Notes under the pieces: model-generated | What the model saw: only the letters and a program-made list of their open reading frames with translations | Database searches by the model: none | What the model was told of the DNA's origin: nothing | Translations under genes and position numbers: made by a program | Assembly: GCA_946122785.1 (NCBI GenBank) | Contig: CAMGYJ010000002.1 | Location: forward strand, 68,225,703 to 68,289,702 | DNA length: 64,000 nucleotides | From: Linum tenue | Taxonomy: Eukaryota > Streptophyta > Magnoliopsida > Malpighiales > Linaceae | Reading direction: 5' to 3' | Shown here: piece by piece, positions 1-10,387 of the stretch | Layout: each line of letters opens with the position of its first letter | How positions within the stretch are numbered: position 1 is the first letter of the stretch

Positions 1-108
1 GTGTCCTTACCTGGTTTGTCCGTTTGGGCGGGCGAATTTTGAAATTCGAAACGTCTGACGGTTGAGATCTTCGAGGTTACTTTAACCCTTCGCCTTCCCT
101 CTAATAAC

Positions 109-116
109 TATAAGTA
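109..116 (+). promoter_or_regulatory. Candidate TATA box for the antisense gene of the Tat element
   Basis: TATAAGTA lies about 165 bases upstream of the ATG at 280, inside the element but on the strand opposite gag-pol. It would let the antisense gene be transcribed from its own internal promoter. Judged from sequence and spacing only. Confidence 0.4.
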
Positions 117-279
117 TCGGCCCGTTTGGGGAGTGGGGTTCATTCTGCCTCATTCTACCTCTTTCTTCACATCTGAGCTCAGCTCCTCTCTCGTGTTCTG
201 GTTTTTCGCCGAGATTCTTCTCCTTCTCTTACAATCTTGAATCTTCACTCGTTGTTCTTCTCTGTTGCTTATTGCCATC

Positions 280-2956
280 ATGGACAACACCAACACCAAC
301 ATCGGCGAGGTTGAGATCGTACAAGACGAAGAAGGTAATGTTTCCCCCCTTTCCCGTATTTCTTCTGATCCGTCGCTGGAATTGGCGAATTCCGGCGGCG
401 AATATGGCGGTGGTTCTGGTGACGGCGGAGCTCCGTCCACACCGTCGGCCGGAGTCGACTCGGATCATGACTTCGTCCTCGGAGAGACGGAGGCGGATGA
501 AGATGCAGTAGTCCACGGGAGCGAGGGGCCGAGCGCGCAGCCCCGAGGCGTCCTGATAATCCGGCGTGACCGCGATGGGAGGCCCGGGGTCGCGGAGGGT
601 GTTAGTACTGCGGACGCGGACGAGCGCGAGGATTCTGACACTCAGTCAGCGCCGGTGATTGCAGAGCCTATCAACGTGGTACGCATAACCGAGGGGATGA
701 GCCGACTTGGCCCTCGTTACGTGGACGCGGCCTACACTGTCCTTGACTGGGCGGAGATGTGGGGCGATCAGCCGGCTCCGCACGACAACTTGTTGCGGGG
801 ACCCGATCACGGCTCAATTTACTCGCGCGAGGAAGTAGAGGACATCGTGCGCGGGCTGGGTTTGCCTCCGCACTGGGAGTACGCGGTGCCCTCCGTGCGG
901 AGTACAGTGGGAAATTGCCCCCCAGGGTGGTTTGGGGTGTACAGCGAGTACTGGGTGATGGGCTTCAAGTTTCCCATCGACCCATTGTTGTGCGCCATAT
1001 ATAGGCGGCTCAACTGCTCGGTTGGGCGCCTCTCTCCATCCATCGTGATGCATGCTTCCTGCTTGCGCCTCGCTTGTAAGCGGCTTAACATCCAGCCCAC
1101 GTATGGGCTGTTCCGCAAGTTTTACAAGATCAAGGAGCCGAGCAAGACGAGTGACTGTTTGTCCATAAAGCGGCGCGACAACAGGCCTGACGGGTTCGTG
1201 TATGGTTCCCCCAAACTGAAGAAGACGTGGTTTGAGCGCTTCTTCTACGTTAGGCCGGTGCCGGGGGAGTGGGCGAGCGAGCATGTGGATGAGCCCACTA
1301 TGTGGAAGAAGGGTAGTACTCTTAAGTTTGAATCTCACGTTGGCGCGTATGATGGGCTTGAAAGAGAGTATCAAGCATGTTTGAATCAGAAGATGAATCT
1401 CTACACGCGCGGAGTTCGCGAGGCCATTTTGCAAGAGCTTTTCGCTGATGGTTAGTTGCTTTCTTTTCCCTTTGCATTCTGTCATAATTAACCGGTTTCT
1501 TACGATATTTTGGTGCAGGTGTCAATTTTGCCGACCTCGCGAGCATGATGTCGGTGGACAACGTTGCCAAGGCGCCCCGGGCCTCTCGTAAGGGGAAGAA
1601 GAAGCAGAAAGATGGGGCGCAGAGTAGCAACGCGCCAGCTGCCAGCGCCAAAAGGAAGGATCGGGGGCAGCCCAGCAGTGCTCCCGCGAGTGGCGGGAAG
1701 AGGAAGGAGTCGGCGTCGGAGAGGGAGCCGGCTGATGGGAACCCGAAGAAGGTTGCGCGGGTCGTGGAGCCAGAGGCGCGAGTCGTTACCGTGTCGGAGG
1801 CGCGCATGCAAGAGGCGCGCCAACATCCTCTGGTCATCGTCGATCCCGAGGAGCGGGTGGGCAACTCCCCGCGTCCAGAAGGGGTGGTGGCTCCCAGCAG
1901 CTCTGGGGCCTCTGGGGCCGCTGGGCAACGGAAGCTTACTGACATGTTGGGGGGCGTCCCAGGGGTTGACTATTACCGCGACGTGCGGCTGCACACCGGC
2001 GCGGCGTGTAATAGTCAAACCGCGCAGGCTGCTTTGCGGGCAGTTGGGCCTGTGCTCAGCATCCCCCCCCCCCCCCGATTCGAGAAGTCGGATCCTCTTG
2101 TGGACCTGGCTCAGATCTATTGGGCGGTAAGGCTATTCTGTTCCCGCTCACGTTTATTTTGTTTTCTTTTCGTCCTGCTTCTTTTCCTCCTCTCTTTTTT
2201 TGTTTAAGTTGTAAAGCTCCGTTTGTGCAGGGTTTGCTGGCGACTTTCCGCGCCCAGCAGGATCGCGCTTCCACGCGCGCGAGGCTGAAGACGGACGAGT
2301 CTCGGATCGTGCAGCTGGAAGGGAAGCTCGCCGGCGCGGAGATTCGTGCGGAAAAGGCCACCCACGAGGCCAACAAGGCCTTGACTGAGCTGGGCGTATG
2401 GCAAAGCCGGCTTGAGGTTGCTGTGGAGGCTGCAAAGGAGCGCGTCCGGACTGAGGAGCGCGACACCATTAGGGCGCAGCTGCAAACTCAGTTCGCTGAG
2501 GAGAAGAAGAAGCTGGCCGAAGATTTTGAAGGAAAGCTGAAGAAGGCCCGCGAGGACTTCCAAAAGGAGAAGAATGACTTGGTCCAACTCCACAATGTGG
2601 CGAAGGCTGAGGCTGTGCGTGAGGCTCGGGTCGCGGCGATTGGCCAATATAAGTCGTCCCAGCCTTTCGGGAGGATTATGGCGGATGCCATGACGAAGGC
2701 TGTGATCGCGGTTGGGAAGAAGGTCCGACCTGAGAACCCCGGCATCAGTTGGGATACTCGCGCGATGGTCGAGCACGTCAAGGGGTGGATAAGTCAGAAC
2801 AAGTCCTTGTCCGAGTCGGAGTCGGAGGATGACGAGGAGGAGGAGGGAGAGAGCGCGGATGAGGAGGACGCGGGCAAAGAGGGCTCCGGTGGCACCAGGG
2901 ATGATGTGCAGGCCGTCGTAGCGCGGTCCCATACCGATGAAGGAGGGCAGGAGTAG
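280..2956 (+). CDS. Antisense ORF (aORF) protein of the Tat retrotransposon, three exons
   Basis: Exons 280-1450, 1519-2126 and 2231-2956 join in frame through GT-AG introns of 68 and 104 bases to give 834 residues. I chose the ATG at 280 because it has a good context (ATCATGG) and the frame upstream of it opens only with TTG. Residues about 130-340 resemble the plant 'putative gypsy type transposon' family (Pfam Transposase_28), with the NCPPGW and FKFPIDPLL stretches. The middle is low-complexity and lysine-rich. The C-terminal third is a predicted coiled coil rich in E, K, A and R, ending in an acidic run. The function of such aORFs is unknown; a structural or regulatory role for the element is only a guess. 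No internal stop is visible, so the gene looks intact although its partner pol gene is broken. Confidence 0.8.
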
Positions 2957-3603
2957 TGGGTTGGAGTGCTTGTCAATTGTTCCTCTTTTTTTTTTTTACT
3001 TTTGATGGCGCTATGCGCGTGGATGTTGCTTTTCTTTGTCTCCCTTCTCAAGTAATCCAAATGCATTTTCTCGTTTGTTTTTCGCCCTCGCTACTTCACT
3101 GTCGTCATACATCCTTCGATTTTGGTGAACTTCCTGGGCGCGAGTGGCACTAGACCATTACTAACACCGTGGCGCGAATAGTGCTGGACTACCTTAACGG
3201 ATTTGAGCGCGAATAGTGCTGGACTATTGCTAATTTTTTGTTCTTTCGAACTGAATGGGCGCGAATAGTGCTGGACTATTGCTAATTTTTTGTTCTTTCG
3301 AACTGAATGGGCGCGAATAGTGCTGGACTATTGCTAAGTTTTTGTTCCGTGGAACCGAGCGCAGATAGTGCTGGACTATTGCTAATTTTTTGTTCTTTCG
3401 AACTGAGTGGGCGCGAATAGTGCTGGACTATTGCTAAGTTTTGTTCCGTGGAACCGAGCGCAGATAGTGCTGGACTATTGCTAATTGTTTGTTCTTTCGA
3501 ACTGAGTGGGCGCGAATAGTGCTGGACTATTGCTAAGTTTTGTTCCGTGGAACCATGTCTTTTTATTTATTGCGCTAATGCGCTATTGTAAACGTGGTAC
3601 ACG
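2957..3603. repeat. Spacer with about seven tandem repeats of about 57 bp (3135-3555)
   Basis: The core GCGAATAGTGCTGGACTATT recurs about every 57 bases. It alternates with two linker types, one carrying GTTCTTTCGAAC and the other GTTCCGTGGAAC, giving a higher-order period near 115 bases. The core contains the inverted pair AATAGT/ACTATT, and both linkers keep the GTTC/GAAC pair with a different middle. Tat elements are known to carry tandem repeats between pol and the 3' LTR that can seed satellites. Bases 2957-3134 hold only a T-rich tail after the aORF stop. Confidence 0.9.
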
Positions 3604-4761
3604 CTAATCTGTACGGTGGTATTTTCTTAGATTCTGCGCGTTCCATGTTCTTGGAATCTTGTTGCCCCCCAACTCGCTGAGTTTGAATGTGTTGGCGCCG
3701 ACTACTTCGCGGATTAAGTAAGGACCTTCCCATGTCGAGGCGAGCTTCCCGTGCCTGGGGTCGGGGCGGAAGTTCCGCCGTAGTACTTGGTCGCCAAGGA
3801 TTAGCTTGTGCGGGACCAGCCTTGCGTTGTGGTATTTGGCTACTTGTTCCTTCATTGCAACTAGCCTGATGGCTGCCAACTCGCGTCTTTTTTGCGACAA
3901 CTCGAGCTCTACTAGGCGCGCCTCGTCATTTGCTGCTTCGTTGTACTCCGTGATCCGATAGGTCGGTGTTGTTGTCTGGATGGGGATCACCGCGTCAGTG
4001 CCATACGTGAGAGCGAAAGGGGTTTCGCCCGTTGCCACTTTGTATGTAGTGCGGTGCGCCCATAGCACCGTGTTGAGCTCGTCTGCCCAATTGCCTTTGG
4101 CCTCATTCAGGCGGGTGTGGAGGCCATGCAAGATCGCTTTATTGGAGGATTCCGCTTGGCCGTTGGCTTGGGGGTAAGCCACCGATGCGAATCTTGCAAT
4201 GGTTCCTACCTCGTCGCAGAAGTCTATAACTTCCGCGCAATCGAATTGCTTCCCATGATCGAAAATGAGTGCATTTGGGACCCCGAATCGCGACAAAATG
4301 TTGTTGCGCAAGAAGCGCGTTACCTGTTGGGCTGTTATGGATGCCAGCGCCTCGGCCTCGATCCATTTGGTGAAGTAGTCTACTGCCACAATTATGTATT
4401 TGCGCTTCCCTTTTGCCGTTGGGAAGGGGCCCAAGAGATCGACACCCCACTGCGCGAAAGGCCATGGGCTCAAGTTGCCCTGAAGCTCGGTGGCTGGCAA
4501 GTGATGTTGGCGCGCGTTGACTTGGCACTTGTGGCACTGGTCTGCGTAGCTTTTCGTATCCTTCTTGATTCGCGGCCAATAGTATCCATGCAAGAGGATG
4601 GTGCGCTCCATGCTGCGTGGTCCCGCATGCATGGCACACAGCCCCTCGTGTAGTTCACGCACTAAGGCGCGCGCCTCTTCTTGCCCGATGCATTTGAGGT
4701 AGACGCCCGAGTATGACCTCCGGTACAATTCTCCCTCAATAAGTGTGCAACGGGCCGCCTT
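3604..4761 (-). pseudogene. Integrase part of the Tat pol gene, separated from the rest by an in-frame stop
   Basis: The frame continues directly from gag-pol after the TAA at 4762-4764 and runs 385 codons to a stop at 3604-3606. It holds an H2C2-type zinc-binding region (His in the HAGPRS stretch; the QCHKC cysteines) and an integrase core. The catalytic acidic residues sit in GVDLLGPF, IFDHGKQF and NGQAESS. The second and third are separated by exactly 35 residues, the D,D35E spacing. The usual DNG at the second site reads DHG. A basic C-terminal domain follows (WEGPY). Without stop readthrough or splicing this part would not be made. Confidence 0.88.
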
Positions 4762-7700
4762 TTACCTTAGGGTCCAAGCTAGCTTGGGGTCTTCTGGTAC
4801 CGTCCCGTCCTGAAGGTACTTCATAATCGGGTGTCTCCAGTCTTCACTTGACATGAGCTGGGTTGTGTTGACTGCTACCTCGGGAGAGGTATCTTCTTCT
4901 TCTTTTTGGACGGACACAAGGCGTGTGGATTCGAAGTCTGTAGCCGTTGCTAACTTGGATAATGCATCAGCGTGCGCATTCTCCTCCCTTGGTATTTGTG
5001 CATATGTTACTGCTTCGAATGTTGCGGCTCTCAGCTTAACGCGCTCCATGTAATGCGCCAGTGTGTCCTCCTTGGCGTCAAACGCGCCATTCAGCTGATT
5101 GACCGCTAGGGAGGAATCAGAGAGTACCCGTATCGTTCTTGCTCCCAAGTCGTGAGCAGCCGTCATCCCCGCCAAGATGGCCTCGTACTCCGCAGCGTTG
5201 TTTGTTTTCAACGCCCTAAACCTGATTGCGATTTCGTGCATCACGCCGGCAGGTGTGCGCACCACCACCCCTGCTCCGGCGCCATGTTTGCTCGCCGCTC
5301 CATCGACGTAAACTTCCCAAACGCCCTCCGGCGTTGTTTCGAGGGTTACCCCTTCTGCGATGAAGTCCGCTAAGATTTGGGCCTTTATTGCTGGCCTTGG
5401 CGCGTATTGAATATCATACTCAGACAGTTCGACCGCCCATTTGACCATGCGTCCCGACACCTCCATCGAAGTCAGAATCTTTTTTAGTGGGAGGTTTGTC
5501 AGGACGGTGATTTGGTGTGCTTGGAAGTACGGGCGCAGCTTCTGTGAAGCGCTTACTAGTGCCAAGGCAGCCTTCTCGATCGGGGAATATCTCGTTTCCG
5601 CGCTGACGAGAGTGCGCGAGGTGTAATACACCGGTCGCTCGGTTTTTCCATCTCTTCGGGATATCAGCACTGCACTCACGGCTCTTGTCGACACAGCGAG
5701 ATACAAGAAAAGTTTTTCATTGATCTTGGGGGCAGTCAGTACAGGGGGGGATACAAGATATGCCTTTAGTTCCTGGAATGCCGTTTCGCATTCTGTAGAC
5801 CATGCGAAGCGTGTCCCGTTCTTGAGTGTTTGGAAGAAGGGCGCACATTTGTCAGCGGACCTTGGTATAAATCTCCCCAGTGCCGCTATCTTGCCATTCA
5901 GAGATTGGATCTCCAATGCGTTCCGAGGCGCCCGTAGTTGTTGGACCGCGGTGATTTGCTTTGGGTCGACCTCTATGCCGCGCCTGGTTATCATGAACCC
6001 AAGAAACTTCCCCGCTTCAGCTCCAAAGACGCACTTTAGTGGGTTAAGGCGGAGGCTGTGCTTGCGGAGGGCTTCGAAAGTCTCGCGCAGGTCCTCTAGG
6101 TGTGACTTGCCCGACTTCGTTTTGACAATGAGGTCGTCCACATACGCCTCGATGTTCCGCCCGATCTGTCGCGCGAAAACAGTGTCAATCATTCTTTGGT
6201 ATGTCGCGCCCGCGTTCTTCAATCCGAACGGCATCCCTACGAAGCAAAAGTTCCCGAACGGTGTCATGAACGCCGTTTTTTCTTTGTCTTCCACGGACAT
6301 CGGGATTTGGTGGTATCCTGAGAACATGTCTAGGAAAGACAATGTCTCATGGTCGGCAGTGGCGTCGATCAGCTGGTCGATGCGCGGTAAGGGATAAGGG
6401 TCTCCCGGGCATACTTTGTTGATCGTGGTGTAGTCGACGCACATCCGCCAAGCTCCTGACGATTTTTTGACCAAGACCACGTTTGCCAGCCACTTTGGAT
6501 ACTTCACGGGGCGGATCAATCCGGCTGCTAGGAGGCGCGCCACCTCCTCTTCTATCGCCTTCAGCTTATCGCCGGTGAAGACCCTCCGCCCTTGTTGTTT
6601 TGGCTCCGCGTTGGCTGGGACTGCGAGGCTGTGCTGAGCTACCTCTCTGGGCACCCCTGGCATGTCCTCTGTGCACCATGCGAAGAGCTCCTTGTACTCT
6701 CTCAGCAGCGTCACGAGTGGTTCGATCGCGTCGCCGGCGACGTGAGTGGAGATGCGTATCTTCCTAGTCGGCTCGGCGGGGTCCAGCGCGACCTCGAAAT
6801 CGGAGTCCATGGACTCCGGTCGAGGTTCTTCGGCTCTTGTGTCGACTATGTTGGTTTGACGCGCCACAACGCGATCTTCCCATGTCGTTCCTCGCGCTTC
6901 CCCCACCCCTCTCTGTGTTGGGAATTTGAGCTTCTGGTGGCACGTTGACGGGAGGGCCATGAACTTCGCGAGGAAAGGTCGGCCTAAGATGCCGTTGTGC
7001 GCCGATTCACAATTGGCGATTGTGAATTCCACTTGCTTGGAGACGCGCGGTTCCTGGTCGCCGATCACCACTGGGAGGGTGACCACCCCAATCACCGGGA
7101 CTCTGGTTCCGGAGAACCCGACCAGGTTGCCTTGCACGCGCCTGATTAGGCGCGGGTCGATGTCCATTTTGTTAATGGTGCTCTGGAAGAGGATGTCAGC
7201 CGCACTACCCCCATCTATCAGGAGACGGTGGGTCTTGCAGCCTGCAATCAGCGCAGTCACGATGAGTGGCTCTTCTGACGGGACTCCTTGTGGAAACTCC
7301 GCGTCATCAAAGCTCAGATTGAACTTTGTCGGTGCGCCGACAGCCGCGCACTCCGTTGCACGCTCACGCTTGGTTTTTTTCTTGGGGCGATCTCCTTCAA
7401 CTGTTACCACCCCGATCTCTTTGCGCACTACATACGCGCCTGTGTCGTCGTCGTAATCGGCTTGTGGGGGTGGGGGAGGGTGCTGCGGGGCCCCAACCTG
7501 CTCTTTCTTCGCGTGAGTGAACTCGGTCAGTAAGCCCCGTCGTATGAGGCCCTCTATTTCGTACCGCAGCTCACGACAGTCCTCCGTCTGGTGCCCCGTT
7601 GCCCTGTGGAATTCACAATGCTTATTTGGATCGCGCATGTGTGGTTGGGACCTCAATGGGGCAGGCCAATTGAGCTTGTAGCCTTTCTCGCGGAGGACGT

Positions 7701-8889
7701 GGAACACGTTCCTCACGGAGTCGTTAAGGGGAGTGTAGGCGTTGGACGGACGCCTGTCTGGCGATCGCCCGCGATGCGCCTGCTCTGGTGGGGGAGGAGG
7801 GTTGCGCTTCGGACCACTGTGCATCTGTAGCAATTGATCTCGTGGGATTGGGGTTGGAGGCTGTCGGCGCGCCACTTCCTCTCGCGGCATTTTTGCTAGT
7901 TCGAAGCGCCTGACGGATCCCGCCCCCAGGGTTTCTTCTAACGTGATTGCCTTTTCAATCTTCATTTCCAACTCTGTCGACAGCGTGACGGGCCTCTTTG
8001 CTAACGCCCGCTTGAGCTCCATATTGTTGGTGGCCTCCATGAGGTGATGGGCGGCAGTTTCGGGGGTAAGGTCGCGGACGGCCATTGCTACCCTGGACCA
8101 TCTGGCGTAGAAGGCTCTCAAGCTTTCTCCGTCTTTTTGCCTGATATCTATCAGGACCTTGAGGTGGAGGGGGCGCCGCTTCTGGGACGCGAACTTTGTT
8201 GTGAACAGAAGTATGAACTCTTCGAACGAGCGGATGATTCCATTCGGGAGGCGGTTGTACCAGTCGAGGCATATTCCCGAAAAGGTTGACGGGAAGGTTC
8301 TGCACAGCGCCGCATTCGAGTTCGTTTGGAGTTGCATGCGCAAGCAGAAGGTGCTCACGTGGTCTTCTGGGTCGGTCGTGCCGTTGTACGTTGGGAGGAT
8401 GGGTGGCGCTCCACTTAGGTGCTCCGCCATAATTTGTGCGCTCAACGGCTGGTGGAGAACCTTCTTGGGCGGGTTAGGTCTATATTGCGGGGACAGGTGT
8501 TGCTCCAAGAAGCTGAGGTCCGCCCGCCCTGGTAGTTCAATTCCCTGCGTTTCTCCCGCGGGAAATTCCGCTGGCGCGTGTCGTGTCGGTTGGGCGATTC
8601 CGGACGCTTCTCCCATGGCTTGTTGAGGCGCGACCGCCGCTGCTTCTGCTGTTGGCGCGGCCTCCCTGCTCATCATGAGCGCGATGACCTGGCCCATTTG
8701 CTTCTGCATGTCGGCTATGACGTTGTTTTGCTTCGTCACTAGCTCCCTCATTTCTTTGGCTGTCATTTCGGGCTCCTCTTCTTCAATAAGCACCGCGTTG
8801 AGGTTGCTGGCTTCCGCGAACGCCCTCGGGTCGGTCATCGCCTTGATGGGCGTTGCTTCGTCAGGTTGATCGTGGTTGCGTTCTGCCAT
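4762..8889 (-). CDS. Tat gag-protease-reverse transcriptase-RNase H polyprotein, stops before integrase
   Basis: The open frame runs back through the primer-binding site, but there it opens only with TTG; the first ATG is at 8889. Order: a gag domain; a Cys/His knuckle (CEFHRATGH...C); an aspartic protease with LLIDGGSAADIL, the DGGS variant usual in Tat elements; reverse transcriptase with YVDD at 6133-6144; an RNase H; then a second, archaeal-type RNase H with YVDGAAS and NNAAEYEA. The reading ends at TAA (4762-4764) where related polyproteins continue into integrase. The rest of the frame is clean, which suggests a young copy with one disabling point change. The bases around the stop (AAGGTAAAAG) also resemble a 5' splice site. 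Confidence 0.92.
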   Translation of the reverse strand: MAERNHDQPDEATPIKAMTDPRAFAEASNLNAVLIEEEEPEMTAKEMRELVTKQNNVIADMQKQMGQVIALMMSREAAPTAEAAAVAPQQAMGEASGIAQPTRHAPAEFPAGETQGIELPGRADLSFLEQHLSPQYRPNPPKKVLHQPLSAQIMAEHLSGAPPILPTYNGTTDPEDHVSTFCLRMQLQTNSNAALCRTFPSTFSGICLDWYNRLPNGIIRSFEEFILLFTTKFASQKRRPLHLKVLIDIRQKDGESLRAFYARWSRVAMAVRDLTPETAAHHLMEATNNMELKRALAKRPVTLSTELEMKIEKAITLEETLGAGSVRRFELAKMPREEVARRQPPTPIPRDQLLQMHSGPKRNPPPPPEQAHRGRSPDRRPSNAYTPLNDSVRNVFHVLREKGYKLNWPAPLRSQPHMRDPNKHCEFHRATGHQTEDCRELRYEIEGLIRRGLLTEFTHAKKEQVGAPQHPPPPPQADYDDDTGAYVVRKEIGVVTVEGDRPKKKTKRERATECAAVGAPTKFNLSFDDAEFPQGVPSEEPLIVTALIAGCKTHRLLIDGGSAADILFQSTINKMDIDPRLIRRVQGNLVGFSGTRVPVIGVVTLPVVIGDQEPRVSKQVEFTIANCESAHNGILGRPFLAKFMALPSTCHQKLKFPTQRGVGEARGTTWEDRVVARQTNIVDTRAEEPRPESMDSDFEVALDPAEPTRKIRISTHVAGDAIEPLVTLLREYKELFAWCTEDMPGVPREVAQHSLAVPANAEPKQQGRRVFTGDKLKAIEEEVARLLAAGLIRPVKYPKWLANVVLVKKSSGAWRMCVDYTTINKVCPGDPYPLPRIDQLIDATADHETLSFLDMFSGYHQIPMSVEDKEKTAFMTPFGNFCFVGMPFGLKNAGATYQRMIDTVFARQIGRNIEAYVDDLIVKTKSGKSHLEDLRETFEALRKHSLRLNPLKCVFGAEAGKFLGFMITRRGIEVDPKQITAVQQLRAPRNALEIQSLNGKIAALGRFIPRSADKCAPFFQTLKNGTRFAWSTECETAFQELKAYLVSPPVLTAPKINEKLFLYLAVSTRAVSAVLISRRDGKTERPVYYTSRTLVSAETRYSPIEKAALALVSASQKLRPYFQAHQITVLTNLPLKKILTSMEVSGRMVKWAVELSEYDIQYAPRPAIKAQILADFIAEGVTLETTPEGVWEVYVDGAASKHGAGAGVVVRTPAGVMHEIAIRFRALKTNNAAEYEAILAGMTAAHDLGARTIRVLSDSSLAVNQLNGAFDAKEDTLAHYMERVKLRAATFEAVTYAQIPREENAHADALSKLATATDFESTRLVSVQKEEEDTSPEVAVNTTQLMSSEDWRHPIMKYLQDGTVPEDPKLAWTLR

Positions 8890-8917
8890 TGGTGGGTTTC
8901 CTTCTGCGCTTCTTCTT

Positions 8918-8936
8918 GGCCCCACGGTGGGCGCCA
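8918..8936 (-). promoter_or_regulatory. Primer-binding site of the Tat element
   Basis: On the minus strand TGGCGCCCACCGTGGGGCC begins two bases inside the 5' LTR end. The TGGCGCC start is typical of Tat and related gypsy elements. The same 19 bases occur at 11796-11814 in the neighbouring non-autonomous element. I did not assign the primer tRNA. Confidence 0.85.
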
Positions 8937-8938
8937 AT

Positions 8939-9591
8939 TGTTTGAACCTAGCTGGGTGTAGGAGTTAGGTTCGAGTAAGGGTTGGGGTCAAGAAGAAGTG
9001 CGAGTTGGGGTTGGATCGGAGAGTCAAAAACTAGAGAGCTGAAGGAGGACGAGAGAAGGAATATTAGAGAGATAAGTTGTTATTGTAGAGAGAGAGTGGT
9101 GGAAAAATGCGATCCCCTCACCCACCGGAGTAAATGCCATATTTATAGGCTACCCGGTGGTGGGTGAGTGGATGGATTACATTATTACTTTTGACCTTGA
9201 CATGACCTTGACATGACCACTGACACGTCGGGGATTTAGGCCATGCCTCTACCTAGGACGTGTCAGAGGTGTACCTACGACCATATTCCAGATCCCAACG
9301 TGGCCGCCCCTCGGGGATTGTGGGCGAGACTCCTCTTGGCCCTGTGGCTTAGTGCTTGCTCGACGCTCTCAATATGCGCGTGACTCGTGACGCGCCTGGC
9401 TCTCCGCGCCTTGACGTTTCCCGCTCGCGCGCACCTTTGTGAGGGGTTCAGGGTCTTCGCGCGTTGGTTCTTTCTATCCGCGCGCATCCTCACTAATATC
9501 TCCCACGTTGTGCCGCGCCTCGTTCCTTCGTGCGCGTCTTAGGTCGGCGCGCCTTACTTTGCGCGGTTAGGTCCGAGTCACATGCCCAACA
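8939..9591 (-). repeat. 5' LTR of the Tat element (653 bp)
   Basis: Read on the minus strand it starts TGTTGGGCATGTGACTC and ends GGTTCAAACA, giving TG...CA termini. Its inner end abuts the primer-binding site. The partner LTR is outside the window, so the outer edge at 9591 is inferred from the TG...CA rule. Confidence 0.82.
9140..9147 (-). promoter_or_regulatory. TATA box of the Tat 5' LTR
   Basis: TATAAATA on the minus strand, inside the LTR and about 190 bases before its end, fits the U3/R boundary position of a retrotransposon promoter. Confidence 0.5.
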
Positions 9592-10387
9592 ATCATAATT
9601 GTATTAAGAATGATAGAGTTTTATACTAATGAATTTGCTCACTTGATTATGGAGACAAAAGTGAATCTATCGTATCATTGTCCTATTTGCTACAAAAAGT
9701 TATACGGGTTCTACCAGCTGCAACTCCAAGTATTGTGAGAGTTTTTCCGCTTTGGGTTACATCAATAACAAGTTTTGAAATTGAATATGCGACAAGTTTG
9801 TGATGAATGACGGTCTAGTAGCTTATATTGATAGATATTTGTTGAGTACCATAAACAGTGAGTATATTTTGCAATTTTTTACATCTATCTACACTAATAT
9901 AAAGGTATTCCACCTGAGAAGGGGTTTAAAAGCTAAATTGGAGCCTTTATCGCATCTCACGGAGGGATATGTGCGCCTTTCTACCTTTCTATTTTGCTTT
10001 TATTACCTATTTTCATTTATTTAGTGGAGAAATAATTTCATTATTGGATTTTCCTTTTATTCGGATATAATCCTATTTCTATTTTTAGTTTACGGTTCCA
10101 GTATTTTATTTTTAAATACTTATTAAAAAATATTATACAAACCAAATGGAAACAAGAACAACGAGGGAATTCACATCAATCTTAAAGTACATAATTTCTT
10201 CTTTTTTCTTCATCTTTCTTTTGTCTGAATTTGATTGTCATGCAGATAGTCTTCGATTCCTACTGAATTGCGGTTCCTCGTGATTTCGGTTGGCGAATTC
10301 AAGAGATTAACGATTTTATAAATGATATCACTCCCATCGAACCAATAATTAAGATCACAAGTAGACTGATCTAATAATTTTATTCAG
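9592..10387. other. AT-rich sequence between the Tat element and a carboxypeptidase fragment
   Basis: I see no gene here. It may be intron or 5' remains of the carboxypeptidase gene whose fragment begins at 10388, but no further exon could be recognised. Confidence 0.5.

Larger units (their letters stand above)
1..9591 (-). mobile_element. Tat-lineage Ty3/gypsy LTR retrotransposon, 3' LTR outside window
   Basis: Read on the minus strand the order is 5' LTR (9591 to 8939), primer-binding site, gag, protease, reverse transcriptase, RNase H, a second RNase H, integrase, a tandem-repeat spacer, then a gene in the opposite orientation. A second RNase H and an antisense ORF downstream of pol are known hallmarks of the plant Tat group (Grande, Retand and relatives). 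The left 264 bases do not resemble the LTR at 8939-9591, so the 3' LTR lies beyond the window. The target-site duplication therefore cannot be tested; the five bases after the 5' LTR (9592-9596) are ATCAT. Confidence 0.93.

Noticed and set aside
1..264. Possible 3' LTR of the Tat element at the left edge
   Set aside because: No similarity to 8939-9591 was seen; it reads as internal sequence upstream of the aORF.
814..1485. 223-codon minus-strand frame opposite the aORF
   Set aside because: Shadow of the G+C-rich aORF codons; it has no domain and does not belong to gag-pol.
3135..3555. CRISPR-like array
   Set aside because: Repeats are contiguous with no unique spacers, and this is plant nuclear retrotransposon DNA.
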